Assembly: GCA_007644065.1 (NCBI GenBank)
Contig: VJWN01000022.1
Location: 248,001 to 312,000 of the forward strand
Origin: Margaritispora aquatica
Taxonomy: Eukaryota > Ascomycota > Leotiomycetes > Helotiales > Discinellaceae
Direction of reading: 5' to 3'
Length of the DNA: 64,000 nucleotides
Numbering within the stretch: position 1 is the stretch's first letter; each line of letters begins with the position of its first letter. A program made the position numbers and the translations under genes. Of this stretch, positions 12,001 through 22,260 are shown in pieces. The notes under the pieces are model-generated. The model did not search any database, was not told the DNA's origin, and worked only from the letters and a program-made list of their open reading frames with translations.

Positions 12001-13376
12001 TTACATATCAAGCATTCCCTTTCTCCAAGCAATGTTGTGCAGAATCAGCTTCATGAGTCGAATGTCAATGAACTTGATATCACACCCTTCCTTTCCACCT
12101 CCACCATCTTTCTTGGGCTTGACCAAATCCATGCGAGCCAGCACTTGACGTCTCTTAAATCTGCTGATATGGAAACCGTTCACAAGAAACTGCTCCTCAA
12201 AGATGATTGACTTGAGAGCATTGTACATGCCCAACAATCTGATAGTGACCTTCGTAACATCGCCACCAACCATAATGAATTGAATCTTGGCGTGGTCTCC
12301 GTACAAATTCTCGATGTCGTGGTCAGGGTCGAAAGGACGACCGGTGAAGTTATCAAGCGTGTCGGTGTTTTCGAAATACAGGATGTCGCGAGAGAAGTCA
12401 ACCCAGATTGGTCGAAGCTGCAGGCGGGGTCCAAAGGCAAGAATATATCTCTCTCTAGCAACCTTGCGGGATTCCTTGCAGGCACCAAGTATACCTGGAT
12501 AAGAGGTTTGGATGTAGAATTCACCTCGCATGCTGCCATCTTCATAGTATTGCTGCTTGTAACCGTGCTCCATGAGGTCAACATTGTTAAATTGGATGAC
12601 TCGGTCTGATGGTAGAGCGTCCTTCCAGATCCTGAGACGAATCTCAACAGGGAGCTTTCCGAATACAGTAAACGTAGGAGCAGGCTCGCCCTCAACGGAG
12701 GCAAGCGAGTTCTTGGAGTAGAAATTCGCGGTGGATGACTTGGGGATCGCATCTTTGGCCTTAGATGGAGATGGAGCGTAGCGCAAGGAACCATCCCAGT
12801 TATAGCCTTCAACGATTGGAAGCTTTTCAACTGAGCTCAGAGGTGCAGGTGGATCCTTTGGTCTGGTAAAAATAACTCCATAGTCGATAGCAGGCTTATC
12901 TATGTCAGGAGCACACTCTGCATTGGTTTTCTTGTCTGCCTTCGCATCAGGGGTTTCCTCCCAAATCTTATGCGTGACCATTCTGACTCTGCGAAGTTTC
13001 AGATCGGCACCGGGAATGCTGTTGCTCGTATGGAGGAAGCTATATGGAGCTGGCATAGGAGGAGGTGGCGGAGCGGCAAAAAGAGGATCAACTGGGCCGG
13101 TAGGGTACTTCTTTGGCATTGGCAATGAAGGAATAGGTGCGAAATTGGGCGTGAAACAGTTGTTTTCGAAAACAGGCAAAGGGTCTACGGAGAAGCCATC
13201 ACCGAAAACGATTGCAACTGGCCGGACATCTGTTTCAATTGGCGCAGAGACCATGAAAACACCCGAGTTCAGCCTAGGAGCACGAGGTTCACGAGGAGCC
13301 CGAGTAGAATTCTGAAACTGTCAGTTATGATGGCAGGTATGCCGGCGAAGAATAGACTTACATTGTAATTTGCCAT
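12001..13376 (-). CDS. 2EXR-domain protein with long Pro-rich N-terminus
   Basis: A 15-nt first exon (13376-13362: Met-Ala-Asn-Tyr-Asn), a 50-nt intron (GTAAGT...AACTGACAGTTTCAG) and a main exon 13311-12001 give 441 residues. The ATG 13376 start is chosen because the splice is canonical and in frame. Residues 1-215 are basic, then Pro-rich, with no domain. The 2EXR core follows: TFTVFGKLPVEIRLRIWKDA (first ExR = E-I-R), SDRVIQF, YPGILGACKESRKVARERY (second ExR = E-S-R), IWVDFSRDILYF, and a distal block around IIFEEQFL. The C-terminus is basic and Gly/Lys-rich. Both motifs are intact, so this is one of the best-preserved members here. Function of the family is unknown. Confidence 0.85.
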
Positions 13377-14521
13377 TGTGCCAGTTGATTGAGGAGTTCG
13401 AGAGTGGTCTGCGTGATTTTCAAGTCTATGCTATGGCCTGCGCAATCTGTGGAAATTAAAGAAGCTTCTCAGTTTTTGAAGTTATGCAAACAAAAAGTTC
13501 GAGCCCATGAAATAAGGATGAGAATTTGGAGATTGAATTGGATTGGCATACCAAGGCTAGGTAGTATTGTGAATCGCGTTCCCATTGACAGTTTCGAGCG
13601 TTTTACTTTAGAAATGAATTAATTGAAATTGTTTGTTAAAGCCTAAGTAGATGGCTTATGTCTAAGGCGCAGACATCCAAATTCGAAATTCCTTCGATTT
13701 TCACGAGCTTGAAGATATCCCTCTGGCAACGGCGAAGCTGCAGATCAATGGGGAATCATATGATTTGCAAGCTTACCTTATTCCTCCAAAGATACAGCTA
13801 ATCAACACACATGTTTCTCAAAACGTTCTATAGTGATCACAATTTTTGAATCTTTAATATTGCCTAATAAAGCCTATACCTTTCTAGCTGATCTAAGGTG
13901 AAAGATACATTCTTGCTTCAGTAGTCTACGCACAAAACGTAAGCGAATAAACTACAAACACACCTGGAGATACTCATATTACCTTATTGTTACCACAAGC
14001 AAATCCATGTGCTGATATCACGAGCAAAATGGTAGCTTTCAAGCTTCTTCTCTTTTCTGTTCATAAATTATCTGCTTCTTTAGAGCCAATGATGTAGTGG
14101 CAAGCACCATCGGCTTTGTGTGCAAGGACCTTGTCTTTATAACAAGAGCTTTATTGTAGGCAGAAATTGAATTGTCATGCAGAGCAAATCAACATCAAAT
14201 CACCATTAATCATCAAAATTTTCATAAACAATGCCTAATCTGAATTGAATTGCTTGTGCTTGCTTGTTTGCCCCTCCCACCAGCTAACGGTGGTTTCGAG
14301 ATGCTGCGCAGGAGGGAGCATATCCACCATCACTTCAATTCTTCTGTCTTCCAAAACTACCATTTTCTGAGTTCCTATCATTTGCATCTTACTTGTCCTT
14401 CTTGGTTAGCAAGGCAGCAAAGTTTCGTTCACAAGGTGCTACTCCGTCGTATTTGTATCCAGCGTTGCACAATCCAAACTAGAGAGATCAGAGAGAAATT
14501 CCAGTAAAAGAGAACTTGAGG
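13377..14521. other. Intergenic, AT-rich, no gene recognised
   Basis: Promoter side of the 441-residue 2EXR gene and 3' flank of the next 2EXR gene. No repeats or RNA genes are seen; short ORFs only. Confidence 0.55.
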
Positions 14522-15516
14522 TCATACCTTTGTAGCTTCTGCCTCTTCTTCCATTCTTCCGCCATCGGAAAACCAGAATCGCAATGGACCGACATTTGGG
14601 TGAACAGGTCCAAATATGATTTCCCTCATGTCTCCAATCTTGTTTGCCACATTGATGTAATTATTGAGATGTCTGGGACAATCCTTCTGGTTCTCGTTAG
14701 TCTAACGCTCTGAAAAGGGTTGAACAGCAGTGATGTTTAAAAGTCGATTCAAAGCCAGAAATTAGTCTGGATTGCTATCCAGGGTAAAATTCAACTCGCG
14801 CAAAATGTATGGTTTCACGAAGATATTTGGATAAAAAGACACAACACTGATCATAGACTTACCTTTGAATGTCGGTTGTGCATATCTGCAATGCAAACTG
14901 TCCTTAGACTTTTTAGGTATCCAAACAAAGAAAGAGATTCATTTGAATGAACACGATCTAGGATCAGATGCTGTAGCTGCTTCCTAAAGGCTGTGATACT
15001 AGGCCTCGACCGCTCTCTATGGTATCTCTCAAACAGCTCGTGGGCCAGTATTGCATCGATTAGGATGGCATCACGGCTAAAATCCATGTACATGGGGCGT
15101 ATGACTGGCAGATTATGCAGACTCCAGGTGTATACTTTCAAAGTTTCTTTGCGAGCTTCGCGATTGACATGGAGAGTCGCTGGATTTCGTTGACAGTCGG
15201 CTTTGAGTTTATAGTGACGCAGCTGATCATATATGGTTGCTGTATTTTGAACGTTGCATTGAAAAATGGCGATCTTGATGATACGAGGACCTGGCAGTGC
15301 TGCCTTCCAAACTTTGAGCCGGATTGCTGTTGGTAACTTGCGAAAACATGTGAATTCCTCAAGATCGACCGCGCTTTCCTGGTGCATACGTCTTGAGGTG
15401 GATTTGATATGTCTTTTCTTCATTGCGCCCAAGGTTCTCGACTTAAGTCGTCTCGACTTTGATATGTATTTGCCCCAGGGTGTCGTTCGCTTTAATTGGA
15501 CACAAAGCGAGAACAC
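14522..15516 (-). CDS. 2EXR-domain protein, two exons
   Basis: Exon 1 is 15516-14863 and exon 2 14701-14522, 277 residues. The 161-nt intron has a GTAAGT donor; the TTAG acceptor at 14702 is chosen because only it opens a conserved-looking frame (YINVANKIGDMREIIFGP). The core has EFTCFRKLPTAIRLKVWKAA (first motif A-I-R, Glu lost), PGPRIIKIAIF, NPATLHVNREARKETLKVY (second motif E-A-R), and MYMDFSRDAILI, then YLKSLRTVCIADM. The N-terminal 45 residues are very basic, possibly a nuclear or nucleolar signal, which is inference. A further GTATGA at the end of exon 2 could be another donor, so the C-terminus is less certain. Confidence 0.75.
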
Positions 15517-15895
15517 AAATAGAAAAAGCCTTTGCTTTCAAGTTGCCGTTTAGGTATTGCGAGACGCCAGAGAGATTTCGTGAGATATGGAGCTCTATAG
15601 TTAGGAAGAAGTTAGCTCCGGCTAGTCACCTGCATGTACCTAAGATGTAGAACTGTCTTTCTGATTCTCAATGATGGCTTACTTGCAACTCAGAACAGCT
15701 AACGAAAAAGAAAACCGACACCCTCTTTAGAAGAAGATGATTGTCTTCCCTATGTTACCAAACCATTCTTAGTCAAGAGAGATCGTAGTTGTTGAGATGA
15801 GAACTGAAGTATTTCTTGGGGCCAAATGACAAGGCCAGGTGCTGAGGGTAATCACGAATTCCCCTGGACTCACGTGAGCACCTGTTGCTTTAATC
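15517..15895. other. Intergenic, 5' flank of a 2EXR gene
   Basis: Upstream region of the minus-strand 2EXR gene. Nothing else is recognised before the 21-nt tandem repeat. Confidence 0.5.
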
Positions 15896-15958
15896 TGAGC
15901 AGAGAGTGAGCATACTTGAGCTAAGGGTGAGTATAATTGAGCTGAGGGTTAGCATGCC
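15896..15958 (+). repeat. Three tandem 21-nt repeats
   Basis: Three consecutive copies with exact 21-nt spacing and unit TGAGCTRAGGGTGAGYATA plus two variable bases. The middle and third copies match best. They lie between a 2EXR gene and the HET gene, about 230 nt past the HET stop codon. Not coding. Confidence 0.7.
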
Positions 15959-16183
15959 CGAAAAGAGCCCGAGTACTCCCTGAGTTAGCATAATATAGAA
16001 CCTAAGGTATTTTGGCCTCATATGTGTCTTGTTTATATTCCTTACTGTTACACGATCTCCTCCCACCGCCCCCTTCTAGGTGCGTGGTTAGGAGAGGTAT
16101 CGTTGAATATCCAAAGCCATAAATGCGTATCATATACTGATTGAGAGTAGATAGCATGTACTGTAAGTATATTTAGATTTCTC

Positions 16184-18202
16184 TTATCCTATAGAGATTG
16201 ATCTAAGATCTCTGGATGCAAGTAGCCATTTCTCTAACTGTGCACCCGCTACTCGCACTCGATATGCAACATTGCCTTCCATTTTTACCACTAGACCTCT
16301 CACATAGAGCGACTCTTTAGATCTGCTTTTCCTTGCGTCCGAGAGTGCTACGAATGCAATGAACACACACCCAAATATGCTCGTCTCGTCCTTGAATGGC
16401 CTCAAAGTTCCCGAGCCAGTTGGCTCTTGGACAATGTCAAGAGTAAGGTCGTTGATGTCTATACACTCAGCTTCTACGGCCAATATTCCACTTTTCGCCG
16501 CCTCCTCTAACATAACTTCGTTCCAACTTGCCGCTCTGAAATATCTGAAAGACTCATGGTTTTCAGCTGCTTCAAGCTCCTTTGGACGAAAATCATGATA
16601 CGCAATATCTCCCCTCCAACCGGCCCAACTCCAGGAGGGAATCTGGAAATCTTCAAGCTGCCGACGAACCGCATCCGGAGGAGATTTCCACAACAATGAA
16701 AGCGCAAAGTTGTCATCCGGCAGACCCCAGCAAAATTTCCAGTCATACTTCTGTGTAAAGTAACCAATTATCCCCTCAAATGCGTTCAAAATATCAGATT
16801 CGAATGTGAAGTTCCGCTTTGCGTATACGCCGATGCAATCCGTATAGATCTGCCACGCATCCCTTCCATGAGCAACAGAGAGCAACTCTCCCCACGTAAA
16901 AAAAGAATCCCTTGTGAACTCAACAACGTCGCTCTGATGACAAGCCTCCTCTCCCTTCTCTCCGTCCAGACACTTATAAAAAACCTCATGTTCAGTAAAA
17001 ACCAGCTGCCTACTCGATAATACTTTCTCCTGATACGTCCACCCCCTCGTCTCCCAAACCTCCTCCCTAATAGCATGCGAAACCAATCTCGGCGTCCTTA
17101 GCCCAATATTCACACCAGAAACCTCCAAAACACTAGGAACATTCCTCATCCTATTCATTGTCCCAACACCAGGAAGCCCAGACGTGGCGTTTTCCACTGC
17201 TGCAATTATCGTCAACGCCGCATTCCTATACACCAAGTCCATCTCCGCAATCTGCAAATCTCTTGCATCTTCCGGAATACAAAGTTGATCAATCCAGATA
17301 TAATCAAACCCACATGCCTTCGCCACATTCATCGCATGAATAATTGTCCTCGGAATGTTTTTCGGAATTGGAAAACTCTCCACCGTACTCAATTTAATCG
17401 GTCGGACTTCCCACTCTCCAGTCTGCGGACCCCAAACATAGCTTAGAGCTACATATTTGCACCCCTTAGGAGCTGGAACCAAGACAAATTCATGGAGATC
17501 GATGACGAAAAGTTGCGTTTGCATTTGCAGCCCTAGGGAGGATTGGTGCGCGCATTTTTTGTGTTGGTTTACGCATGCTTGGGCAAGAATAGCTATCATA
17601 GATAATGGCATCCAGGGTCTATTAGGCGTGATATCTGAGCGACGAGCTGTGAGAATATTCCCTTGTTCATCGCGAGGGTTAGGACGCCAGAGTGAAAGTT
17701 CCCTTGTCTTTACAAAACCGAATGAACTGTTGTAATCTGGGAGTTCTGTGTCGGTGCAATCAACTGAGAAGACGGTGTATTCATATGTGGATTCTGCAGT
17801 TCGTTTGAGCTTGCAATCTGCATCTGAAGGTAAAGTTCCATTTCTCCACAAATACACAGCAATCTCAACGAAGAAATTACACAAGTCGCATTTATTTTGC
17901 AACATATCGTAAATTTTACCCAGATCTACCTCAAAGGCATCCTCTTGGGAAACCTTTTCGTCTTCCTGATATGCTTTAAATAGTTCCTTCAAATCGAATT
18001 TAGAACATCTTTCGCACAGGTCCGTGGCTTTGGAATATCGAGCCGTGGCTTCTGTCCATGTTGGAGGATCGCCTAACTCATTCGTCCAAGAGATAGTGAG
18101 TTGATAGATGGGATAGCCGGTGTATTCGCCGGCGGAGTTAAATATCGAGTCATATTCTTGTTTGTTTATTAGGGCGGTTTTGGTTTTGCGTGTTGTTGGC
18201 AT
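16184..18202 (-). CDS. HET (heterokaryon incompatibility) domain protein
   Basis: A single-exon gene of 672 residues. The HET domain (about residues 247-395) shows its diagnostic blocks in order: CKYVALSYVWG (249-258), an IPKNIPRTIIHAM segment, and DYIWIDQLCIPED (300-312) with the following EMDLVYRNAALTIIAA. It ends with VWETRGWTYQEKVLS (382-396). Before it is a Cys-rich N-terminal region with CxxC pairs at about 63-66 and 105-108, common in this family. The C-terminal part is of the usual variable type and includes PSWSWAGWRGD. Proteins of this family trigger cell death after fusion of genetically different hyphae, or act as immune-like sensors; the specific partner cannot be told. It sits inside the minus-strand 2EXR block and shares its orientation. 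Frame and motifs are intact. Confidence 0.95.
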   Translation of the reverse strand: MPTTRKTKTALINKQEYDSIFNSAGEYTGYPIYQLTISWTNELGDPPTWTEATARYSKATDLCERCSKFDLKELFKAYQEDEKVSQEDAFEVDLGKIYDMLQNKCDLCNFFVEIAVYLWRNGTLPSDADCKLKRTAESTYEYTVFSVDCTDTELPDYNSSFGFVKTRELSLWRPNPRDEQGNILTARRSDITPNRPWMPLSMIAILAQACVNQHKKCAHQSSLGLQMQTQLFVIDLHEFVLVPAPKGCKYVALSYVWGPQTGEWEVRPIKLSTVESFPIPKNIPRTIIHAMNVAKACGFDYIWIDQLCIPEDARDLQIAEMDLVYRNAALTIIAAVENATSGLPGVGTMNRMRNVPSVLEVSGVNIGLRTPRLVSHAIREEVWETRGWTYQEKVLSSRQLVFTEHEVFYKCLDGEKGEEACHQSDVVEFTRDSFFTWGELLSVAHGRDAWQIYTDCIGVYAKRNFTFESDILNAFEGIIGYFTQKYDWKFCWGLPDDNFALSLLWKSPPDAVRRQLEDFQIPSWSWAGWRGDIAYHDFRPKELEAAENHESFRYFRAASWNEVMLEEAAKSGILAVEAECIDINDLTLDIVQEPTGSGTLRPFKDETSIFGCVFIAFVALSDARKSRSKESLYVRGLVVKMEGNVAYRVRVAGAQLEKWLLASRDLRSISIG

Positions 18203-19334
18203 TTTGGATTTGGGTTTTGAGCGCTAGGGGAATATTAGGAGTGAATTTGATATTGGAGGAGATCTTGGACGAGAAATACATGCTCGTCGAGACTGAATTA
18301 GGCTGCATCATTCCACGTGGCGGTGTGGAATTCCCTTATGTTCGTAGTAAGCTCACGAACGTCAACTGGAGCTGTGATTGGCTAGAAACTACCAAAAGCG
18401 GGCTTTATATCCTGCCTTCAACAGATCTTCAACACCATAGAAATCAACGAAAAATTGCTAGTCCCACCGGTTGCTAACCCAGCTAGTACAATCTCTAGCC
18501 TAAGAAGTAGTTCGAGGCCCAAGATGCCATACATGTTTCGCCAGTTAAAGACGGTGAGCTTTTGCAAGCCTGAGTTCTGAGTCGGTTACTTTGATTTCAG
18601 AAATAGTAGATCTCTCCTGCTATCGAGGTGCAGGTTTAGAGAGAAAAAAAAATGGCTTCAAGGAATTAAGAGGGGGCGTATTATCCATGCACAATTTCCA
18701 AAACACAAGCTGCATATATACCCAGTAATAAGATTAATAGGTAGATACACCCTTAAGCTGTAGCTATGATTAAGTTTCCATTCTTTGGCCGATACAATTT
18801 CTTTTTCCTTTTAATTCTGTTCTTTTGTAAAAAAAAATAGCAAGGCCTACTTAACTAATTATAGAGCTTTATGTCAGGGATCAGCTACAAGATAGGCGAA
18901 TGTAGTCGATTTGTAAATACAAGAAGAGTTATCTAAAGAGAAAGAAATGAGAGGAATAGAAAGTAGCAAGCTGAGACATGTTTTCTTGTTCGTGGTTACC
19001 TAAGAACATGCGATTGTTGGGTTTCAAGGAGGATTTATCGAGGCAGTTATGCTACAGACGTATGTATAAGTGTAACCCATCACAGTAACGACTAATAGAT
19101 AGGAGACAATGAATATAATGAAGTTTACAGAGAGATCTAGGAAGCTAGTTAAAACATACGATCAAAGAAGGGAGGTATTTAAATTGAGACAAGTACAAAG
19201 CAGGAAGGAATTTATAGCCACCGGCTTGTCTTGACCAGGATATAAGAAATCTCGTCAGCAGACATCAAAGCAAATCTGAACACACACACCACCCAAAGAT
19301 TTTCCCACCAAGTTTCATTGAACAGACAACTGTC
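18203..19334. other. Intergenic, no gene recognised
   Basis: Divergent spacer between the HET gene and a pair of small genes. It is A/T-rich with several oligo-A runs; no repeats or RNA genes are seen. Confidence 0.55.
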
Positions 19335-19742
19335 ATGTCTCTCAGCGGTCAACAAACTCCAAACAATACCCAATCGCAGCGCCCCATCCACACGTCTCCA
19401 GTTGCCAATGGATTGACAGCTATCATCAGCATGGTAAACAGTCAACTCCATGGGGTTGAATCTGCACCTGCAGGTAAGAAGCACGCACTGGCAGTAAAGT
19501 TACACCTGAAAGTTGGAAAGAAGCTGGCCGAGCTGAAAATTATCGATAAAGTGACAGGAATGCTCATTGAGAGAGATAATGATTACATTAGAGTACTATG
19601 AGTGGCGATCTGAAGAATTTGATAACCAGATCTCTAATATTTTAATAGATTCAGTGATGACAAAACTTTGGAAGCTGCGGTCTTCGAAGCCTTGGATGTC
19701 TTTGGGGAGTACCGGAGAACTGGAATTGTTCACACTGACTAG
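19335..19742 (+). CDS. Small unknown protein, first of a tandem pair
   Basis: The protein is not recognised. Exon 19335-19597 plus exon 19649-19742 would give 118 residues: a Ser/Thr/Gln-rich start, a basic helical part (LHLKVGKKLAELKIIDKVTG), and a C-terminal block DDKTLEAAVFEALDVFGEY. The second exon is supported by its match to the neighbour at 20.4 kb (KVFEKLFFEALAALGHVRG). The 51-nt intron joins in frame only if it starts at 19598, where the sequence is ATGAGT, not GTGAGT as in the neighbour. The donor therefore appears mutated. If unspliced, translation stops at 19601 after 88 residues, just before the conserved tail. The two genes are tandem on the same strand. Confidence 0.5.
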
Positions 19743-20115
19743 CTAATGATCCATACTTTGAATGGAAGTCTCTGGCAGCAGCAAGATGAGGACGTCATGC
19801 AAATACTAAACAACCGATTTGTTACTTGGGGTTCTGGAATGCTTGTAGACGATGAAATGAGACAAACAAATCACGGAAACAGAGTCTCCCTCCCATCTAT
19901 ATCTTCTACTTTTCTTTATATGGACCACTTTCCAAATGTGACAACAAATTCAGACGACTTCACTTGCCTTATGTATAAAAGGTTCTGCCTAGCCCTTCTA
20001 ATTTGTCTCGCCGCCTGGATTATATTCTATACAAATTGTTCTACCAACAGCCAAACTTAAACAAAAAAAAAATGTGACCTCTGCCAGTATCCAAAAGCAT
20101 CCCACAGCATTCACG

Positions 20116-20494
20116 ATGGCCAGTCCCAGAAAACCAAAAGACAGCTCGTTTGAGCAATCGCCCCCTCCCTACAGATCGCCAAGATAGGTGACCCGATCAT
20201 CCCGTCAGAGCGCAAAGAGTTAGAAGGATTGGTGTATTTGAAAGTTGTTGCGAAACTAAGGAATCTCAACCTGAGCCGGAAGCTCACAGACATGCTGGTG
20301 CAATTTCCGGATACTCAGTTTGAGGAATTGTGAGTATCTAGATCAAAAGAAGAACTTGGTGATTACAAAGACTGATCTGGGTTATTTGCCATAGTGTTAC
20401 AAAGGATAAAGTCTTTGAAAAGCTCTTCTTTGAGGCTTTGGCTGCACTGGGCCATGTGCGAGGAACAACTACCACTGCAACCACACGCGATTGA
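20116..20494 (+). pseudogene. Second copy of the small tandem gene, 5' frame broken
   Basis: A block KELEGLVYLKVVAKLRNLN through TDMLVQFPDTQFEE is followed by a canonical intron 20330-20394 (GTGAGT...CATAG). It then reads FVTKDKVFEKLFFEALAAL to a TGA at 20492. This parallels the gene at 19.3 kb. The nearest ATG (20116, MASPRKPKDSSFEQSPPPYR) is in another frame; the change falls at or after a C-rich run at 20161-20169. Either one base was gained or lost there, or an unrecognised intron ends at the ACAG at 20174. No function can be proposed. Confidence 0.4.
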
Positions 20495-21317
20495 GCAAAT
20501 ATTTGTACATCGGAAGACTAGAATGGGAGGTTTCTGGGAGAATGGCAGTTCACGTTTGGAAGAGAGGGTGAGAGGGCATTGGTGAAGTGATAATGATGGT
20601 TGGTCTGTGCAATCAATACAGTCACTTCAACACCACACTGTGACCAAGTGAGATTAAATGTGCCCAAGCAAAGGGCTGAAATGCAACAGGAACCGAAATG
20701 TTGCTACAATTGTCTGCTACAAGCATTTTTGGATGAGGGTTTCTCAACTGTCAAATTTCCGTAACCCCTATCTGAAGGTGTTAAATCATGTGACGCACAA
20801 ATTTCAGGAAAACTTCAGATGCCTAATCATTGACTTAAGCAATCAGTGCCATAATAATTCTATCTGAAATCTAGAGAGACTCGAAGAAAGGGAGAGAATA
20901 TTCTTTTAGCCACGTGGAAAGAGAAAGAAGTATAGTTTCACATTTCACATTTCCTCGCTAATAAGCGAGGAGTTGCATATGAAAGAGCTGTTGTCGCTGT
21001 TGATTTCATTGCATTGCATCTTTGTGTGGAGCTTAGCTTTGCATATGTAATCTGCTCTCCGCTAGCTATCTATTTGAAGGCTTTCAGAAGCAAGAGCATA
21101 GTCAACCATGCTATCCTTCACCCATTGACACCCATTCGCTGCTGAAGGAAGTGGAATCCCATCCCCGCATTGAATCCGTGTGCCATAAGAAAGAAGAAAA
21201 ACCAAAGTCCACCCTCTGCGATGGAATAACCCTGAGAAATCCTGAGAACTGCTCACAAAACAAAATTATCCCATGCCCAGAGCCCTTAACCACCCTCCGT
21301 TTGTATGTTGCCAATCC
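20495..21317. other. Intergenic, no gene recognised
   Basis: Between the small tandem genes and the convergent 2EXR gene. Short ORFs only; no structure noted. Confidence 0.55.
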
Positions 21318-22260
21318 TCAGAAGATTCCTGACAAGATCTTCTTCACCGACTTGACCAATTGCTTGACTTTTCGTGAACCCTTACGGACTGTCTCTGCGA
21401 CCTTGCGGCGTTCCTTGGCGGTTGGGCCATGCTTGAAGAAGATCTTTACCTAATAGATGTTAGCAGTGCCCAACGCAAGAATACAAGACGATTTTGTACA
21501 TACCGAATCAACCTTGGCATCAGCAATCATCCTTTTCTTTGACAGAACGCGAACTCGAGTGACACGATAGCCATTTGCTTGGTAGTATTGCATACACTGC
21601 TTGAACTCCGTCTCAGTACCGTATAGTTGCTTTACTTGACTATGAAGGACCATCTCCTTGTCAGGAAGACACAAGGTCAGGGTTTCAAGACGGCTAAAAT
21701 CGACGACATCACGATCGCTAGCAGCACCCTTACCAGCAGTGCAGAGCATCCTGCTTGACGCGTTAGTTTCGCGATCTCTGTAGGGTAGGGAAAGGTGAAA
21801 GAATGAATACTTACAGATGCTTCAAATTGTTGTGCAAGCCACTGACAGCCTCAACTGGAGCATTGTCGAAGAATCCAGCTTGGTCGGACGCATACTTGAA
21901 GTAGAGGATATCCTTGTCGCAATCAAAATAGATGCCACGGTGACCAGGTCGGAGGAAGTGTCGGAAACAGAGTTTATAGGTGCGAGCAGCAATCCTGCGT
22001 GACTCACTGGTGCATTGAAGAATTGCAGGAATCAGAGCGATGATGCGCAGCTTAGGAGGGATTGAATGAGCGCCACTCTGCGTAGTATCCTCGACCGAAG
22101 CACGGCACTTGACTCTGATGACGCGGGGGCCTGGTGAAGCGAAGCTCCAGATCAGTTCACGGATCTCAAGAGTGAAGAAGGGAAATAGAGGGAAGGTCTC
22201 TGATGGTTGGGATGGCTGGAAAATTGCCATAGCAGCAGCAACGATTCCTTGATCCATCAT
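21318..22260 (-). CDS. 2EXR-domain protein, three exons, basic C-terminal tail
   Basis: Exons 22260-21815, 21750-21504 and 21449-21318 give 274 residues. Introns of 64 and 54 nt have GTAAGT/GTATGT donors and ACTAACG/GCTAACA branch sites. The core reads TFPLFPFFTLEIRELIWSFA (E-I-R), PGPRVIRVKC, IPAILQCTSESRRIAARTY (E-S-R), IYFDCDKDILYF and FSRLETLTLCLPD. The short third exon adds a strikingly basic tail (KHGPTAKERRKVAETVRKGS and beyond, about 14 Lys/Arg in 43 residues) that would be missed without the second splice. Both ExR motifs are intact. A nuclear or nucleic-acid-linked role for the tail is only inference. Confidence 0.85.
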
